From: Actinomadura spongiicola
GTDB taxonomy: Bacteria; Actinomycetota; Actinomycetes; Streptosporangiales; Streptosporangiaceae
Assembly (NCBI RefSeq): GCF_003432485.1
Contig: NZ_QVNQ01000002.1
Coordinates: forward strand, 310,001-374,000
DNA: 64,000 bases
Direction of reading: 5' to 3'
Positions 56,366 to 64,000 of the stretch are shown here, piece by piece. The stretch's first letter is position 1, and each line of letters starts with the position of its first letter. Below the pieces are notes generated by a model, which was not told the origin of the DNA, ran no database searches, and worked only from the letters and a program-made list of their open reading frames with translations. The position numbers and the translations under genes are program-made.

Positions 56366-58099
56366 ATGACGGGATCACCTGTGACGGGCCTGGGTAGCTC
56401 CCGGCTGGGCCCGGCCGAACGGGCCGCGGCGCTGGACCGCATGGCCCGTGAGGAGTTCGACGTGGTCGTCGTCGGCGGCGGCATCGTCGGCGCGGGCGCG
56501 GCGCTCGACGCGGCCACCCGGGGCCTGTCCGTCGCGGTCGTCGAGGCGCGTGACTTCGCGTCCGGCACGTCCTCCCGCTCGTCGAAACTGATCCATGGTG
56601 GGCTGCGCTATCTGGAGCAGTACAACTTCGACCTCGTCCGGGAAGCTCTCACCGAACGCGGTCTCCTCCTCCAGCAGATCGCCCCGCATCTGGTGCGGCC
56701 CGTCCCGTTCCTGCTGCCCACGACCCACCGCGTGTGGGAACGCGCGTACTTCGGCGCCGGGGTGGCCCTTTACGACGCGCTGGCGTTCCAGATGGGCAGC
56801 ACCCGAGGCGTCCCGCACCACCGGCACCTGACGCGGCGCGGCGCCCTGCGCGTCGCCCCGTCCCTCCGCAAGGACTCCTTCGTCGGTGCCATCCAGCTCT
56901 GGGACGCCCAGGTGGACGACTCCCGCTTCGTCATGATGGCGCTCCGCACCGCCGCCGAGTACGGCGCGCAGATCGCGTCCCGCACCCAGTGCATCGGCTT
57001 CCTCCGCGAAGGGGAACGCGTCACCGGCCTGCGCATTCGCGACCTTGAGGGCAACACGACCAGCGAGGTCCGCGCCAAACAGGTCGTGAACGCCACCGGC
57101 GTGTGGACGGACGACATCCAGGAACTGGTCGGTGGTCGTGGGCAGATCCACGTCAAGGCGTCGAAGGGGATCCACCTCGTCGTCCCGAAGGACCGCATCC
57201 ACTCCGCGGCGGGCATCCTCCTGCGCACCGAGAAGTCGGTCCTCTTCGTGATCCCGTGGGGCCGCCACTGGATCATCGGCACCACCGACACCGCCTGGGA
57301 CCTCGACAAGGCCCACCCCGCCGCGTCCAAGGCCGACATCGACTACATCCTCGACCACGTCAACGCGTTCCTGTCCACCCCGCTCACCCACGACGACGTC
57401 GAAGGCGTCTACGCGGGCCTGCGGCCCCTCCTCACCGGCGAGACCGAAGAGACCTCGAAGCTCTCCCGCGAACACGTGGTCGCCCACCCCGTCCCCGGCC
57501 TCGTCCTCGTCGCGGGCGGCAAGTACACCACCTACCGTGTCATGGCCAAGGACGCCATCGACGCCGTCGCCCACGGTCTCGACGGCAAGATCCCCGAGTC
57601 CTGCACCGATCGGATCCCGCTCGTCGGCGGCGACGGCTTCCAGGCCATGTGGAACGCCCGCCACCGCCTCGCGTCCCGCTCCGGCCTGCACGTCGCCCGC
57701 ATCGAACACCTCCTGCGCCGCCACGGCACGCTCGTCGACGACCTCCTCGAACTGATCGCCGAGAAGCCCGACCTGAGCAAACCCCTCGGCAACGCCGAGG
57801 ACTACCTCCGCGCCGAGATCGTCTACGCCGCCAGCCACGAGGGCGCCCGCCACCTCAACGACGTCCTCGCCCGCCGCACCCGCATCTCCATCGAGACCTG
57901 GGACCGCGGCGTCGGCGTCGCCCAGGAGGCCGCCGACCTCCTCGCCCCCGTCCTCGGCTGGTCGAAGAAACAACGCGACCGCGAAATCGAGTACTACCGC
58001 AAGCGCGTAGAGGCCGAACGCGCCTCCCAGATCCAGGAAGACGACCAGGAAGCCAACGCCCACCGCCGAGGCGCCCCCGACATCGTCCCCACCGCCTGA
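56366..58099 (+). CDS. glpD: aerobic glycerol-3-phosphate dehydrogenase
   Basis: This is a 577-residue FAD enzyme that oxidises glycerol-3-phosphate to DHAP and passes electrons to the membrane quinone pool. The N-terminal Rossmann motif is FDVVVVGGGIVGAGAALDAATRG, followed by FASGTSSRSSKLIHGGLRYL, the HRVWERAYFGAGVALYDAL region, and the C-terminal DAO-C cap with VYAASHEGARHLNDVLARRTR. The start ATG 56366 has GGGGGA at good spacing; ATG 56351 would overlap it. The position after guaB3 matches streptomycete gene order. A structured terminator follows. Confidence 0.95.
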   Translation: MTGSPVTGLGSSRLGPAERAAALDRMAREEFDVVVVGGGIVGAGAALDAATRGLSVAVVEARDFASGTSSRSSKLIHGGLRYLEQYNFDLVREALTERGLLLQQIAPHLVRPVPFLLPTTHRVWERAYFGAGVALYDALAFQMGSTRGVPHHRHLTRRGALRVAPSLRKDSFVGAIQLWDAQVDDSRFVMMALRTAAEYGAQIASRTQCIGFLREGERVTGLRIRDLEGNTTSEVRAKQVVNATGVWTDDIQELVGGRGQIHVKASKGIHLVVPKDRIHSAAGILLRTEKSVLFVIPWGRHWIIGTTDTAWDLDKAHPAASKADIDYILDHVNAFLSTPLTHDDVEGVYAGLRPLLTGETEETSKLSREHVVAHPVPGLVLVAGGKYTTYRVMAKDAIDAVAHGLDGKIPESCTDRIPLVGGDGFQAMWNARHRLASRSGLHVARIEHLLRRHGTLVDDLLELIAEKPDLSKPLGNAEDYLRAEIVYAASHEGARHLNDVLARRTRISIETWDRGVGVAQEAADLLAPVLGWSKKQRDREIEYYRKRVEAERASQIQEDDQEANAHRRGAPDIVPTA

Positions 58100-58112
58100 C
58101 CGAACAGAAAGC

Positions 58113-58138
58113 CCCTGGTACCCGCTTCGGGCCCAGGG
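58113..58138 (+). terminator. glpD terminator
   Basis: CCCTGG (58113-58118) / CCAGGG (58133-58138) encloses an inner CCCG-CTT-CGGG stem, giving one nearly continuous hairpin 13 bases after the glpD stop. It also faces the convergent DUF397 gene and may serve both. Confidence 0.6.
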
Positions 58139-58148
58139 ACTTTGAACA

Positions 58149-58334
58149 TCAAAGGTTTTTGAGGGTGTGGGTGAGGTGGCGGAAGTCCTCGTGGGTCAGG
58201 AGGATGTTGGCGCCGTCTGGGTCTTTGCTGTCACGGAGTGCAACGATGTTCGGAACGCTGGCAACCTCAACGCAGTTGTCGCCCTTGTCACTGCTCCGGG
58301 AAGCCTTGCGCCAGGTGGCGGTGCTCACATTCAT
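58149..58334 (-). CDS. DUF397 domain protein 2 of cassette B
   Basis: This is a 61-residue DUF397 protein: TATWRKASRSSDKGDNCVEVA, then VALRDSKDPDGANILLTHEDFRHLTHTLKNL. It shares most residues with the next DUF397 upstream, and the DNA is also highly similar. The pair is thus a recent tandem duplication, unlike the diverged pair in cassette A. It belongs to the minus-strand unit led by the HTH gene at 59348. Its function is unknown. Confidence 0.87.
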   Translation of the reverse strand: MNVSTATWRKASRSSDKGDNCVEVASVPNIVALRDSKDPDGANILLTHEDFRHLTHTLKNL

Positions 58335-58365
58335 TTCGTCTATCCCGGTCTCTGGCGGTGTTGTT

Positions 58366-58551
58366 CTAAAGGTCTTTGAGGGTGTTGGTGAGGTGGCGGA
58401 AGTCTTTGTGGGTCAAGAGGATGTTGCCGCCGTTCGGGTCTTTGCTGTCACGGAGCGCAACGACGCTCGGGACGCTGGTGACCTCGACACAGTGATCTCC
58501 ATCATCGCCGCTGCGTGAGGACTTGTGCCAGGTAGCGGTGCTCAGGTCCAT
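58366..58551 (-). CDS. DUF397 domain protein 1 of cassette B
   Basis: This is a 61-residue DUF397 protein: STATWHKSSRSGDDGDHCVEVT, then VALRDSKDPNGGNILLTHKDFRHLTNTLKDL. Its ATG overlaps the 3' end of the HTH gene by 10 bases, so the two are translationally coupled. The near-identical copy follows 31 bases downstream. DUF397 proteins usually act with the adjacent DUF5753-HTH protein, and the overlap here supports that. Confidence 0.88.
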   Translation of the reverse strand: MDLSTATWHKSSRSGDDGDHCVEVTSVPSVVALRDSKDPNGGNILLTHKDFRHLTNTLKDL

Positions 58552-59348
58552 CTCTCGTCTATCACCCTTCTAATTAGCGCTCGCGTCTCCTTTACGCAGT
58601 GCGCCTCCGCTTGGAGTGTAACGAAGCTCTCGACCGTTAGCTCAACCTCGAGAGGCTTGGTCGTAGTCTCGCCTCCGTACGCCTTCTGCGTGTACACGAT
58701 CTGACGCTGGTCGGGCAGCGTCGCGATGGCGAACGACGTTCTGATGCCTCGGTAATACCCCATGGGTGCTATCTGAATGTTGATGCGATCGCGGTGTGAC
58801 AGCTCGATTAGGTACTCGAGCTGATCACGCATGGTCTTCGGGCAGTCGACTTCGCGGTAGAGGACGCTCTCGTCCATTACCACGGAGATAACCGGTGGAG
58901 GGATCCTTTTGAGGACTTCCTGTCTCCGCATCCTGCTCTGAAAGTCCTCCTCGTGGGGGAGGAGGAACCTCGCGTACGCCTCTGTTTGGAAGAGGCCGTC
59001 GACGAGCATCGTTTGGTACCCGCGTAGAAGCGCGCTGGACGCTTCGACCTTCGGGTAGTTGACGAAGTATGTCGGATACTTCGTTGATTTAATCTTTTCT
59101 ACTAGCTCGTCCCAGGATTCGACTAGCTCTCCGTTCGCGTTGAGTGCCCGGTCTACTCGCATGGTGAAGTCCCTGCGGCACTTGGTGCGTCCTCGCTCTA
59201 CGTGGCTGATGTAGGAGCGCTGGACGCTGACCAGCCGGGCGAGTTGGGCCTGGTTGAGTCCGGCCGCTTCTCGCCTGCGCTTGAACTCGTTAGCGAATCC
59301 GAGCAGCTCGGGGTCCACCGGCATCCTGTTTTCGCTGGTAGATGTCAT
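58542..59348 (-). CDS. HTH/DUF5753 transcriptional regulator of cassette B
   Basis: This is a 268-residue regulator. The XRE-type HTH is at about 15-70 (EFKRRREAAGLNQAQLARLVSVQRSYISHVERGR), followed by DUF5753: LRGYQTMLVDGLFQTEAYARFLL, RMRRQEVLKR, SVVMDESVLYREV, the INIQIAPMGYYRGI strand and YGGETTTKPLEVELTVESF. It is only distantly related to the cassette A regulator. GC and codon use are lower than the neighbouring core genes, hinting at transfer. It is divergent from the ATP-binding protein gene. Confidence 0.9.
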   Translation of the reverse strand: MTSTSENRMPVDPELLGFANEFKRRREAAGLNQAQLARLVSVQRSYISHVERGRTKCRRDFTMRVDRALNANGELVESWDELVEKIKSTKYPTYFVNYPKVEASSALLRGYQTMLVDGLFQTEAYARFLLPHEEDFQSRMRRQEVLKRIPPPVISVVMDESVLYREVDCPKTMRDQLEYLIELSHRDRINIQIAPMGYYRGIRTSFAIATLPDQRQIVYTQKAYGGETTTKPLEVELTVESFVTLQAEAHCVKETRALIRRVIDERWT

Positions 59349-59426
59349 GTCGATCTTCCTTTCATGGTGATTGGGCGTTGAATAATTGTTAGTCAGTTGC
59401 GGCTGCTTCGCGCTTCTACCATTAAG

Positions 59427-59485
59427 GGTACGCCTTTCCGTGCGTTGATGTGGGCAGTCAAAGAATCGACTGCAAAGGTCGTACC
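59427..59485 (+). promoter_or_regulatory. possible RBS-sequestering stem before the ATP-binding protein gene
   Basis: GGTACGCCTTT (59427-59437) is complementary to AAAGG-CGTACC (59474-59485, one extra base). The right arm contains the likely AAAGG ribosome site of the gene starting at 59487. Folding would hide it. A regulatory role is inference. Confidence 0.3.
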
Positions 59486-59486
59486 G

Positions 59487-59885
59487 ATGCCCGCAATCGC
59501 CCAGGTTCCCGAGGTGTCCACGCTGGTCCTCAGTCCCACCGTTAATGCGCCGAAGTACGCGAGGGACTTCCTCGCCAAGTGCTTCTGCGATCTAGGGATC
59601 GCAGACGACTATGTGGGGCGTACCGTTCTCAGCGAATTGGTTACCAATACCTACGAACACGTCGGAACCGGACAGATCGTTATCCGGATCTTCGAGGACG
59701 GGCAGGACGGCTCCGTGGTCTTGGAGGTGTGGGATCAGGGAGCGGAAATGCCCGTCGTTCAGGAGGTCGAAGGTTCCGCCGAGTCGGGGCGCGGCCTCTT
59801 CGCAATGTCGCTTCTGGTGCGCGACTGGGGCGTCCGACCGATCAGTGAGGGAGGGAAGATCGTATGGGCCAAACTCGACCGCTGA
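59487..59885 (+). CDS. HATPase_c_2 ATP-binding protein (RsbW/SpoIIAB-like)
   Basis: This is a 132-residue GHKL-type domain. It has LSPTVNAPKYARDFLAKCF at the start, the N box SELVTNTYEHVGTG, the G1 box VWDQGAEMPVV, and GRGLFAMSLLVRDWG. Such single-domain ATPases in actinomycetes are relatives of anti-sigma kinases and often neighbour HTH/DUF397 genes, as here. The start ATG 59487 has AAAGG eight bases upstream; ATG 59448 is less supported. It overlaps the next gene by 22 bases. Confidence 0.82.
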   Translation: MPAIAQVPEVSTLVLSPTVNAPKYARDFLAKCFCDLGIADDYVGRTVLSELVTNTYEHVGTGQIVIRIFEDGQDGSVVLEVWDQGAEMPVVQEVEGSAESGRGLFAMSLLVRDWGVRPISEGGKIVWAKLDR

Positions 59886-60265
59886 GCGTTCGAATGGAAC
59901 GGCGCATGCTCAGGCTACGCACGCGCCTCGGACGTTCGACGGCCGCCTGTTATCTGGACACGCTCAGCGCCGCGCTCAAGCCGTTGGGATATCGGTCCGT
60001 CCGTCTCTACCGTCCCGAGGAGTGTCCGACCCCGGTCGCCCTGCCGATGCTCTGGGAGCCTCTGCTCTGGGTGTACGTCTCCAGCCCGCACAGCCACGTG
60101 GGGACCGTCGTGAACGCCCGTGCCGTGGCGAACCAGATGTGGGCGTACCACGAGGCCCGGCGCGGCAGGCGCGGCTACCTCTCCCCCTGCGGGGACGTGA
60201 AGGCGGCGGCCGAGGAGATCGACAAGCTCCTCAAACACCGCATGTTTCCAGGCAACGCCTGGTGA
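59864..60265 (+). CDS. hypothetical protein coupled to the ATP-binding protein
   Basis: This is a 133-residue protein: basic helical start (RMERRMLRLRTRLGRSTAACYLD), a strand-rich middle (YRSVRLYRPEECPTPVALPMLWEPLLWVYVSSPHSHVGTVVNA), then a helix (EEIDKLLKHRMFP). I recognise no domain. The 22-base overlap with the GHKL gene indicates co-expression and perhaps a physical partnership. No signal peptide is visible. Confidence 0.65.
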   Translation: MGQTRPLSVRMERRMLRLRTRLGRSTAACYLDTLSAALKPLGYRSVRLYRPEECPTPVALPMLWEPLLWVYVSSPHSHVGTVVNARAVANQMWAYHEARRGRRGYLSPCGDVKAAAEEIDKLLKHRMFPGNAW

Positions 60266-60294
60266 GATCAGTCGAGGCCGATGCCTACCGCCGA

Positions 60295-60762
60295 CTACCG
60301 ATGACGCACCGACAGTTGGCGGGTCGGAGTCTCGGCCGCGAACTTTTCGCACACCGCGAGCAGGTGTTCGTGGCGGCGCAACCGGATGTACGCCTGTGGG
60401 GGCTGGAATGATCCCAGCTCGTTGCGCAGGTCCTCGATCGACAGGCCGGGGTACTCGCTCACGCGCAGGATCGGGATGGCGAACCCCCGATCCAGCCCTT
60501 TGAGGTACTCCAGCACCCTGGCTCCGTTTCCGGCCTGGGCCTGCTCGGCGATGGCGGCGATCCGGTCTGGGACGTCCACCACCGGCGGGCCCAGGTCGAT
60601 CACCGCCGTCAGCCGAGCCAGCGGCGCGGTCAGGTACACGAACCAGCGGGTCGGCCGCCCCTCCATGTAGCGACGGCGGAACTCGTGCTTCTTCAATCCC
60701 TGCCACATCAGCTTGTAGTGCTGCTCGTGCAGTGCCATCAGCACCGGTTCGGGCTCTGTCAC
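60295..60762 (-). CDS. PUA/ASCH-like domain protein
   Basis: This is a protein of about 155 residues: PVLMALHEQHYKLMWQGLKKHEFRRRYMEG, then RWFVYLTAPLARLTAVIDLG, and a late LRNELGSFQPPQAYIRLRR. The order (small-residue start, KxxEFRRR, strand, VYLT..P, then AVIDLG) resembles ASCH/PUA-like folds, which bind nucleic acid or modified bases. Function is not known. GTG 60762 has GGAGGG upstream; GTG 60786 is an alternative. It is convergent with the hypothetical gene and 92 bases from the TetR gene. Confidence 0.65.
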   Translation of the reverse strand: MTEPEPVLMALHEQHYKLMWQGLKKHEFRRRYMEGRPTRWFVYLTAPLARLTAVIDLGPPVVDVPDRIAAIAEQAQAGNGARVLEYLKGLDRGFAIPILRVSEYPGLSIEDLRNELGSFQPPQAYIRLRRHEHLLAVCEKFAAETPTRQLSVRHR

Positions 60763-60859
60763 CGGACGCCCACCCTCCCGTTCCACGGCTCACTGGTCAG
60801 CGTTGACGGTCGGTCGGCCGGGCGTTGAGCGGCTCACCGGCATTTGACCTGGAGATTGG

Positions 60860-61474
60860 CTAGTTCGGGCGGCCTTGCATGAGGTTTTTGCCAGTTTTGT
60901 AGAGGTCGGCGGGGACTCGGGCCGGGTCCAGGAGGTGTTGGAAGGCTAAGCCGAAGTCGAGGGCCAGGGTGAGGGTGGCGCGTTCGTGGGGGGCGATGGC
61001 GTCGTCGGGGTCGAGTTGGCTGGCCAGGCGGGCGCGGCGTTCGGCGTACCAGTCGGCGATGCGCCAACCGGCGGCGTAGTCGCGCATGCCGTAGAGCCAG
61101 AACTCGACGAGGAGCAGGGCGAGCTGGCGGGCGCGTTCGTCGGGTTCGTGGCGGGACGAGGAGCGGCCCGTGGCGTCGCCGTCCTTTTCGGCGGCGCGGA
61201 GTTCGTCGCAGACGTCGGTGCGGGTGGGGTCGCTGGTGAAACGCTCCATCAGGGCCAGGAGGAGGTCGGTCTTCCCGGTGAAATTGGAGTAGACGGCGCC
61301 CTTGGTGAGGCCCGCGGCGGCGGCGATGTCGTCGAGTGAGGCTCCGTGGATGCCGCGTTCGGCCCAGAGGCGTTCGGCGGCGGTGAGCAGCGCGGTGCGG
61401 GTCTGCTCGCGGCGGTCGGACGGTCGTGCGGGCGCCGTGTCACCCTCGGGATGGCCGCCGTGGGTGTCCCTCAT
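60860..61474 (-). CDS. TetR family transcriptional regulator
   Basis: This is a 204-residue repressor-type protein. The N-terminal HTH lies at about 22-68: RTALLTAAERLWAERGIHGASLDDIAAAAGLTKGAVYSNFTGKTDLLLALMERF. A helical ligand-binding domain follows, with VEFWLYGMRDYAAGWRIADWYAERRARL. The start ATG 61474 has GGAGGGGA upstream. It is divergent from the SSADH gene across 237 bases, so it most likely regulates that gene and itself. The ligand is unknown. Confidence 0.9.
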   Translation of the reverse strand: MRDTHGGHPEGDTAPARPSDRREQTRTALLTAAERLWAERGIHGASLDDIAAAAGLTKGAVYSNFTGKTDLLLALMERFTSDPTRTDVCDELRAAEKDGDATGRSSSRHEPDERARQLALLLVEFWLYGMRDYAAGWRIADWYAERRARLASQLDPDDAIAPHERATLTLALDFGLAFQHLLDPARVPADLYKTGKNLMQGRPN

Positions 61475-61711
61475 GCGTTCTCCCCTCCGTGTGCGGACAC
61501 GCGCGTTCGAGGGCCGCGCGCTGAGAATCTCCTCCTCCTTCGGAATACACCGGTTGAGCATGGTCAGTCCGCGAGTTGCGGAAGTCCGCCTAGGTTGGAA
61601 CGCTCCGTTCGGACGGGGGAGGCCAAGGAGTGGGAGGAGCTTGGCAAATCGCCCAGGCGGCTCATTACCAGCGGGTAGCCAGGGGTGGGTGGGGGGCATA
61701 CGCTGGCGTTC

Positions 61712-63274
61712 ATGGCATCTCCGACGGTCGAGCGCGCGCTGCCCCAGACGTTGGTCGATCGGCTGGTGTCGCATGTCGCCTCGGGCGGTGGGGAGACGGC
61801 GACGGTCTCCCGTCCGTTCACGGGGGAGGCGCTGGCGGTCGTTCCGGTCTCGACGAGTGATGACGTTCTCGCGGCCTATGAGCGTGGGCGTGCGGCGCAG
61901 GCGGCGTGGGCGCGGGTGCCGGTGGGGGAGCGGGTCAAGCCGTTCCTCAGGTTCGTGGACGCGCTCGTCGACCGGCGTGACGAGATTCTCGACCTGATCC
62001 AGTTGGAGACGGGCAAGGCGCGCCGCCATGCCATGGAGGAGTTCCTCGACGTGGCGTTGTGCTCGCTGTACTACGCGCGGCGGGCGGCGCGGCTGCTGAG
62101 GCCGCGGCGCAGGCAGGGGCCGCTGCCCGGGCTGACGCGGGTGCGGGAGCTGCGGCATCCGAAGGGTGTCGTGGCGGTGATCGCGCCCTGGAACTACCCG
62201 TTCGCGTTGGGGCCGGGGGACGTCGTGCCCGCGCTGATGGCGGGCAACGCGGTGATCCACAAGCCGGACACCCAGACGTGTCTGTCCGGTTTGTGGGTCG
62301 TGGATCTGTTGGTGGGGCTCGGGCTGCCCCGGGATCTGTGGCAGGTCGTGGTCGGTGAACCGGACGAGATCGGTGACCCGCTGGTGGAGAACGCCGACTA
62401 TGTGGCGTTCACCGGCTCGACGCGGGGTGGCAGGGCGATCGCGGAGAAGGTCGCGCCGCGGCTCGTCGGCTACTCGCTGGAGCTCGGCGGCAAGAACCCG
62501 ATGATCGTCATGGCGGACGCCGATGTGGAGCGCACGGCGAGGGGTGCCGTCCGGGCGTGCTTCACCAACGCCGGGCAGCTGTGCGTCTCGATGGAGCGGA
62601 TGTATGTGCACGAGGACGTCTATGACCGGTTCGTGGCGAGGTTCGTCGAGCTGGTCAAGGGGATGCGGCTCGGGACCGGGTTGGATTTCGACGCCGAGAT
62701 GGGGTCGCTGACTTTTCGGCGGCAGTTGGACGCGGTGGTTCGGCAGGTCGACCAGGCCGTTGAGAAGGGCGCGACCGTGCTCGTGGGGGGTAAGCCCCGT
62801 CCTGACATCGGGCCGTTGTTCTATGAGCCCACGGTTCTTGAGGGTGTGGACGAGGGGATGGAGGTCTGGGCGGACGAGACGTTCGGCCCGGTCGTCGCGC
62901 TCTACCGGTATCGGGACGAGGACGACGTCATCGCCCGAGCCAACGACACGCCGTACGGGTTGAACGCGTCGGTGTGGACGAGCGACCCGGCGCGGGGTCG
63001 GCGGCTCGCGGCGCGGATCCAGGCGGGGACGGTCAACATCAACGACGGGTACGGCGCCGCGTACGGGTCCTACGACTCGCCGATGGGCGGGATGAAGCAG
63101 TCCGGTGTGGGACGCCGCCACGGGGCGGAGGGCCTGCTGAAGTTCACCGAGGCGCAGACCGTGGCGAGCCAGCACATTCTGGATCTCGCGCCTCCGGGTG
63201 ACATGAGCTTCGAGCGGTTCGCCGACCTCATGGCGAACGGGGTCAAGGTCATGAAGAAGCTGCGGATCAGGTAG
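61712..63274 (+). CDS. gabD2: succinate-semialdehyde dehydrogenase (NADP+), GabD2-like
   Basis: This is a 520-residue aldehyde dehydrogenase. It has APWNYPFALGPGDVVPALMAGNAVIHKP, the coenzyme turn FTGSTRGGRAIAEK, catalytic Glu in LELGGKNPM, and catalytic Cys in FTNAGQLCVSMERMYV. The ETFGPVVALYRY and PMGGMKQSGVGRRHG motifs are also present. It is closest in pattern to the actinobacterial succinic-semialdehyde dehydrogenase group, though another aldehyde substrate is possible. The start ATG 61712 is tentative because the ribosome site is weak. It runs into the GMC oxidoreductase gene after eight bases, and a divergent TetR gene precedes it. Confidence 0.85.
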   Translation: MASPTVERALPQTLVDRLVSHVASGGGETATVSRPFTGEALAVVPVSTSDDVLAAYERGRAAQAAWARVPVGERVKPFLRFVDALVDRRDEILDLIQLETGKARRHAMEEFLDVALCSLYYARRAARLLRPRRRQGPLPGLTRVRELRHPKGVVAVIAPWNYPFALGPGDVVPALMAGNAVIHKPDTQTCLSGLWVVDLLVGLGLPRDLWQVVVGEPDEIGDPLVENADYVAFTGSTRGGRAIAEKVAPRLVGYSLELGGKNPMIVMADADVERTARGAVRACFTNAGQLCVSMERMYVHEDVYDRFVARFVELVKGMRLGTGLDFDAEMGSLTFRRQLDAVVRQVDQAVEKGATVLVGGKPRPDIGPLFYEPTVLEGVDEGMEVWADETFGPVVALYRYRDEDDVIARANDTPYGLNASVWTSDPARGRRLAARIQAGTVNINDGYGAAYGSYDSPMGGMKQSGVGRRHGAEGLLKFTEAQTVASQHILDLAPPGDMSFERFADLMANGVKVMKKLRIR

Positions 63275-63282
63275 GGGCGGCC

Positions 63283-64000
63283 GTGCGGCAGGACTTCGAC
63301 GTGCTCGTCGTCGGATCGGGGTTCGGGGGCAGCGTGTCGGCGCTGCGGCTGGTCGAGAAGGGGTACCGGGTCGGGGTGATCGAGGCGGGTCGCCGGTTCG
63401 ACACCGGGGAGCCGGGGGCGCGGTATCCGGAGCTGCCCAAGACGAACTGGCGCGTCAGCCGGTATCTGTGGGCACCGGCGCTCGGGCTCACCGGAATCCA
63501 ACGCATCCATTTGATTCGCGGCAAGAAGTCGAGCCGGGTGATGGTACTGGCGGGCGCGGGGGTCGGGGGCGGGTCGCTGAACTACGCCAACACCCTGTAC
63601 GTCCCGCCGGAGCCGTTCTTCAAGGACCGGCAGTGGGCGCACATCACCGACTGGCAGGACGAGTTGACGCCCTACTACGAGCAGGCGCGGAGAATGCTCG
63701 GCGTCGTCCAGAACCCGACGACCACCGAGGCCGACAAGGTGATGCGGCGGGTCGCCGACCGGATGGGCAGGGGCGACACGTTCGTTCCGACGCCGGTCGG
63801 GGTCTACTTCGGGGAGGGGCCTGGCGTCGAGAGCGCCGACCCGTACTTCGGCGGGGCGGGGCCGCGGCGGCGCGGCTGTTCGGAATGCGGCGAGTGCATG
63901 GTGGGCTGCCGCCACGGCGCGAAGAACATGCTGACGGAGAACTACCTGTACCTCGCGGAGAAGGCGGGGGCGCGGGTGATGCCGCTCAGCCGCGTGACGA
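63283..64000 (+). CDS. GMC oxidoreductase, ChoD-like (partial, cut by window end)
   Basis: The first 239 codons of an FAD-dependent GMC oxidoreductase are present. They contain the Rossmann motif DFDVLVVGSGFGGSVSALRL, EAGRRFDTGEP, the flavin-binding VLAGAGVGGGSLNYANTLYVPP, and a ferredoxin-like CSECGECMVGCRHGAKNM segment. Mycobacterial ChoD sits at the equivalent place downstream of guaB3, which supports kinship. The substrate, a sterol or other alcohol, is not shown by the sequence. The start is GTG 63283, eight bases after the dehydrogenase stop. The 3' end lies beyond the window. Confidence 0.88.
   Translation, partial: MRQDFDVLVVGSGFGGSVSALRLVEKGYRVGVIEAGRRFDTGEPGARYPELPKTNWRVSRYLWAPALGLTGIQRIHLIRGKKSSRVMVLAGAGVGGGSLNYANTLYVPPEPFFKDRQWAHITDWQDELTPYYEQARRMLGVVQNPTTTEADKVMRRVADRMGRGDTFVPTPVGVYFGEGPGVESADPYFGGAGPRRRGCSECGECMVGCRHGAKNMLTENYLYLAEKAGARVMPLSRVT

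Overview
The window is chromosomal DNA from a high-GC Gram-positive actinomycete. The evidence is very high GC with G/C-rich third positions, frequent GTG and TTG starts, DUF397 / DUF5753-HTH cassettes, and a gene order matching the mycobacterial and streptomycete core (rplM-rpsI-glmM; glmS-nnrD-alr-tsaE-tsaB-rimI-tsaD; groES-groEL; sigD-rsdA; DUF5319-guaB-guaB3; a ChoD-like GMC oxidoreductase). A filamentous actinomycete of the Streptosporangiales (Actinomadura-like) is plausible, but that rank is inference.

Layout. 0-3 kb: ribosomal proteins L13 and S9, then phosphoglucosamine mutase. 3-10.5 kb: a secreted HNH-type lipoprotein, a DUF389 membrane protein, a two-module ABC-2 exporter (ATPase-permease-ATPase-permease), a DUF4328 membrane protein and a Tat-exported PhoX-family protein. 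10.5-13.4 kb: pantothenate kinase and GlmS. 13.6-15.2 kb: a DUF397-DUF397-HTH regulatory cassette. 15.5-23 kb: the NAD(P)HX repair enzyme, alanine racemase, an alpha/beta hydrolase and the tRNA t6A genes tsaE, tsaB and tsaD with rimI. 23-28.2 kb: an MMPL transporter, a NarL-type two-component pair and an APH-like kinase. 28.4-30.1 kb: an unusual 549-residue protein with seven-residue and eleven-residue repeats. 30.7-34.2 kb: a methyltransferase, then groES-groEL behind a CIRCE operator. 34.5-36.05 kb: a SigD-type sigma factor translationally coupled to an RsdA-type membrane anti-sigma factor.

36.05-52.9 kb is an accessory island lying between rsdA and the DUF5319-guaB block, which sit close together in Mycobacterium. 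It carries a catalytically degenerate IS256-like transposase gene and a giant secreted RHS protein of about 2,714 residues. The RHS protein has three Ig-like repeats, a pectate-lyase-type beta-helix, DUF6531 plus RHS repeats, a Hint domain and a PD-(D/E)XK-like nuclease toxin tip, and its stop overlaps a small acidic putative immunity gene. Downstream are a promoterless duplicate of the RHS 3' core (with an IS110 fragment and a frameshift), the stump of a second toxin, an intact overlapping putative immunity gene, further low-GC orphan ORFs and a dead IS5 transposase. This looks like a polymorphic-toxin locus with a record of tip replacement, and it is the most interesting part of the window.

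53-64 kb returns to core metabolism: guaB, guaB3 and glpD; a second DUF397-DUF397-HTH cassette with an adjacent ATP-binding protein; a PUA/ASCH-like protein; a TetR regulator divergent from a succinate-semialdehyde dehydrogenase; and the start of a GMC oxidoreductase cut by the window end. No tRNA, rRNA or CRISPR array was recognised.
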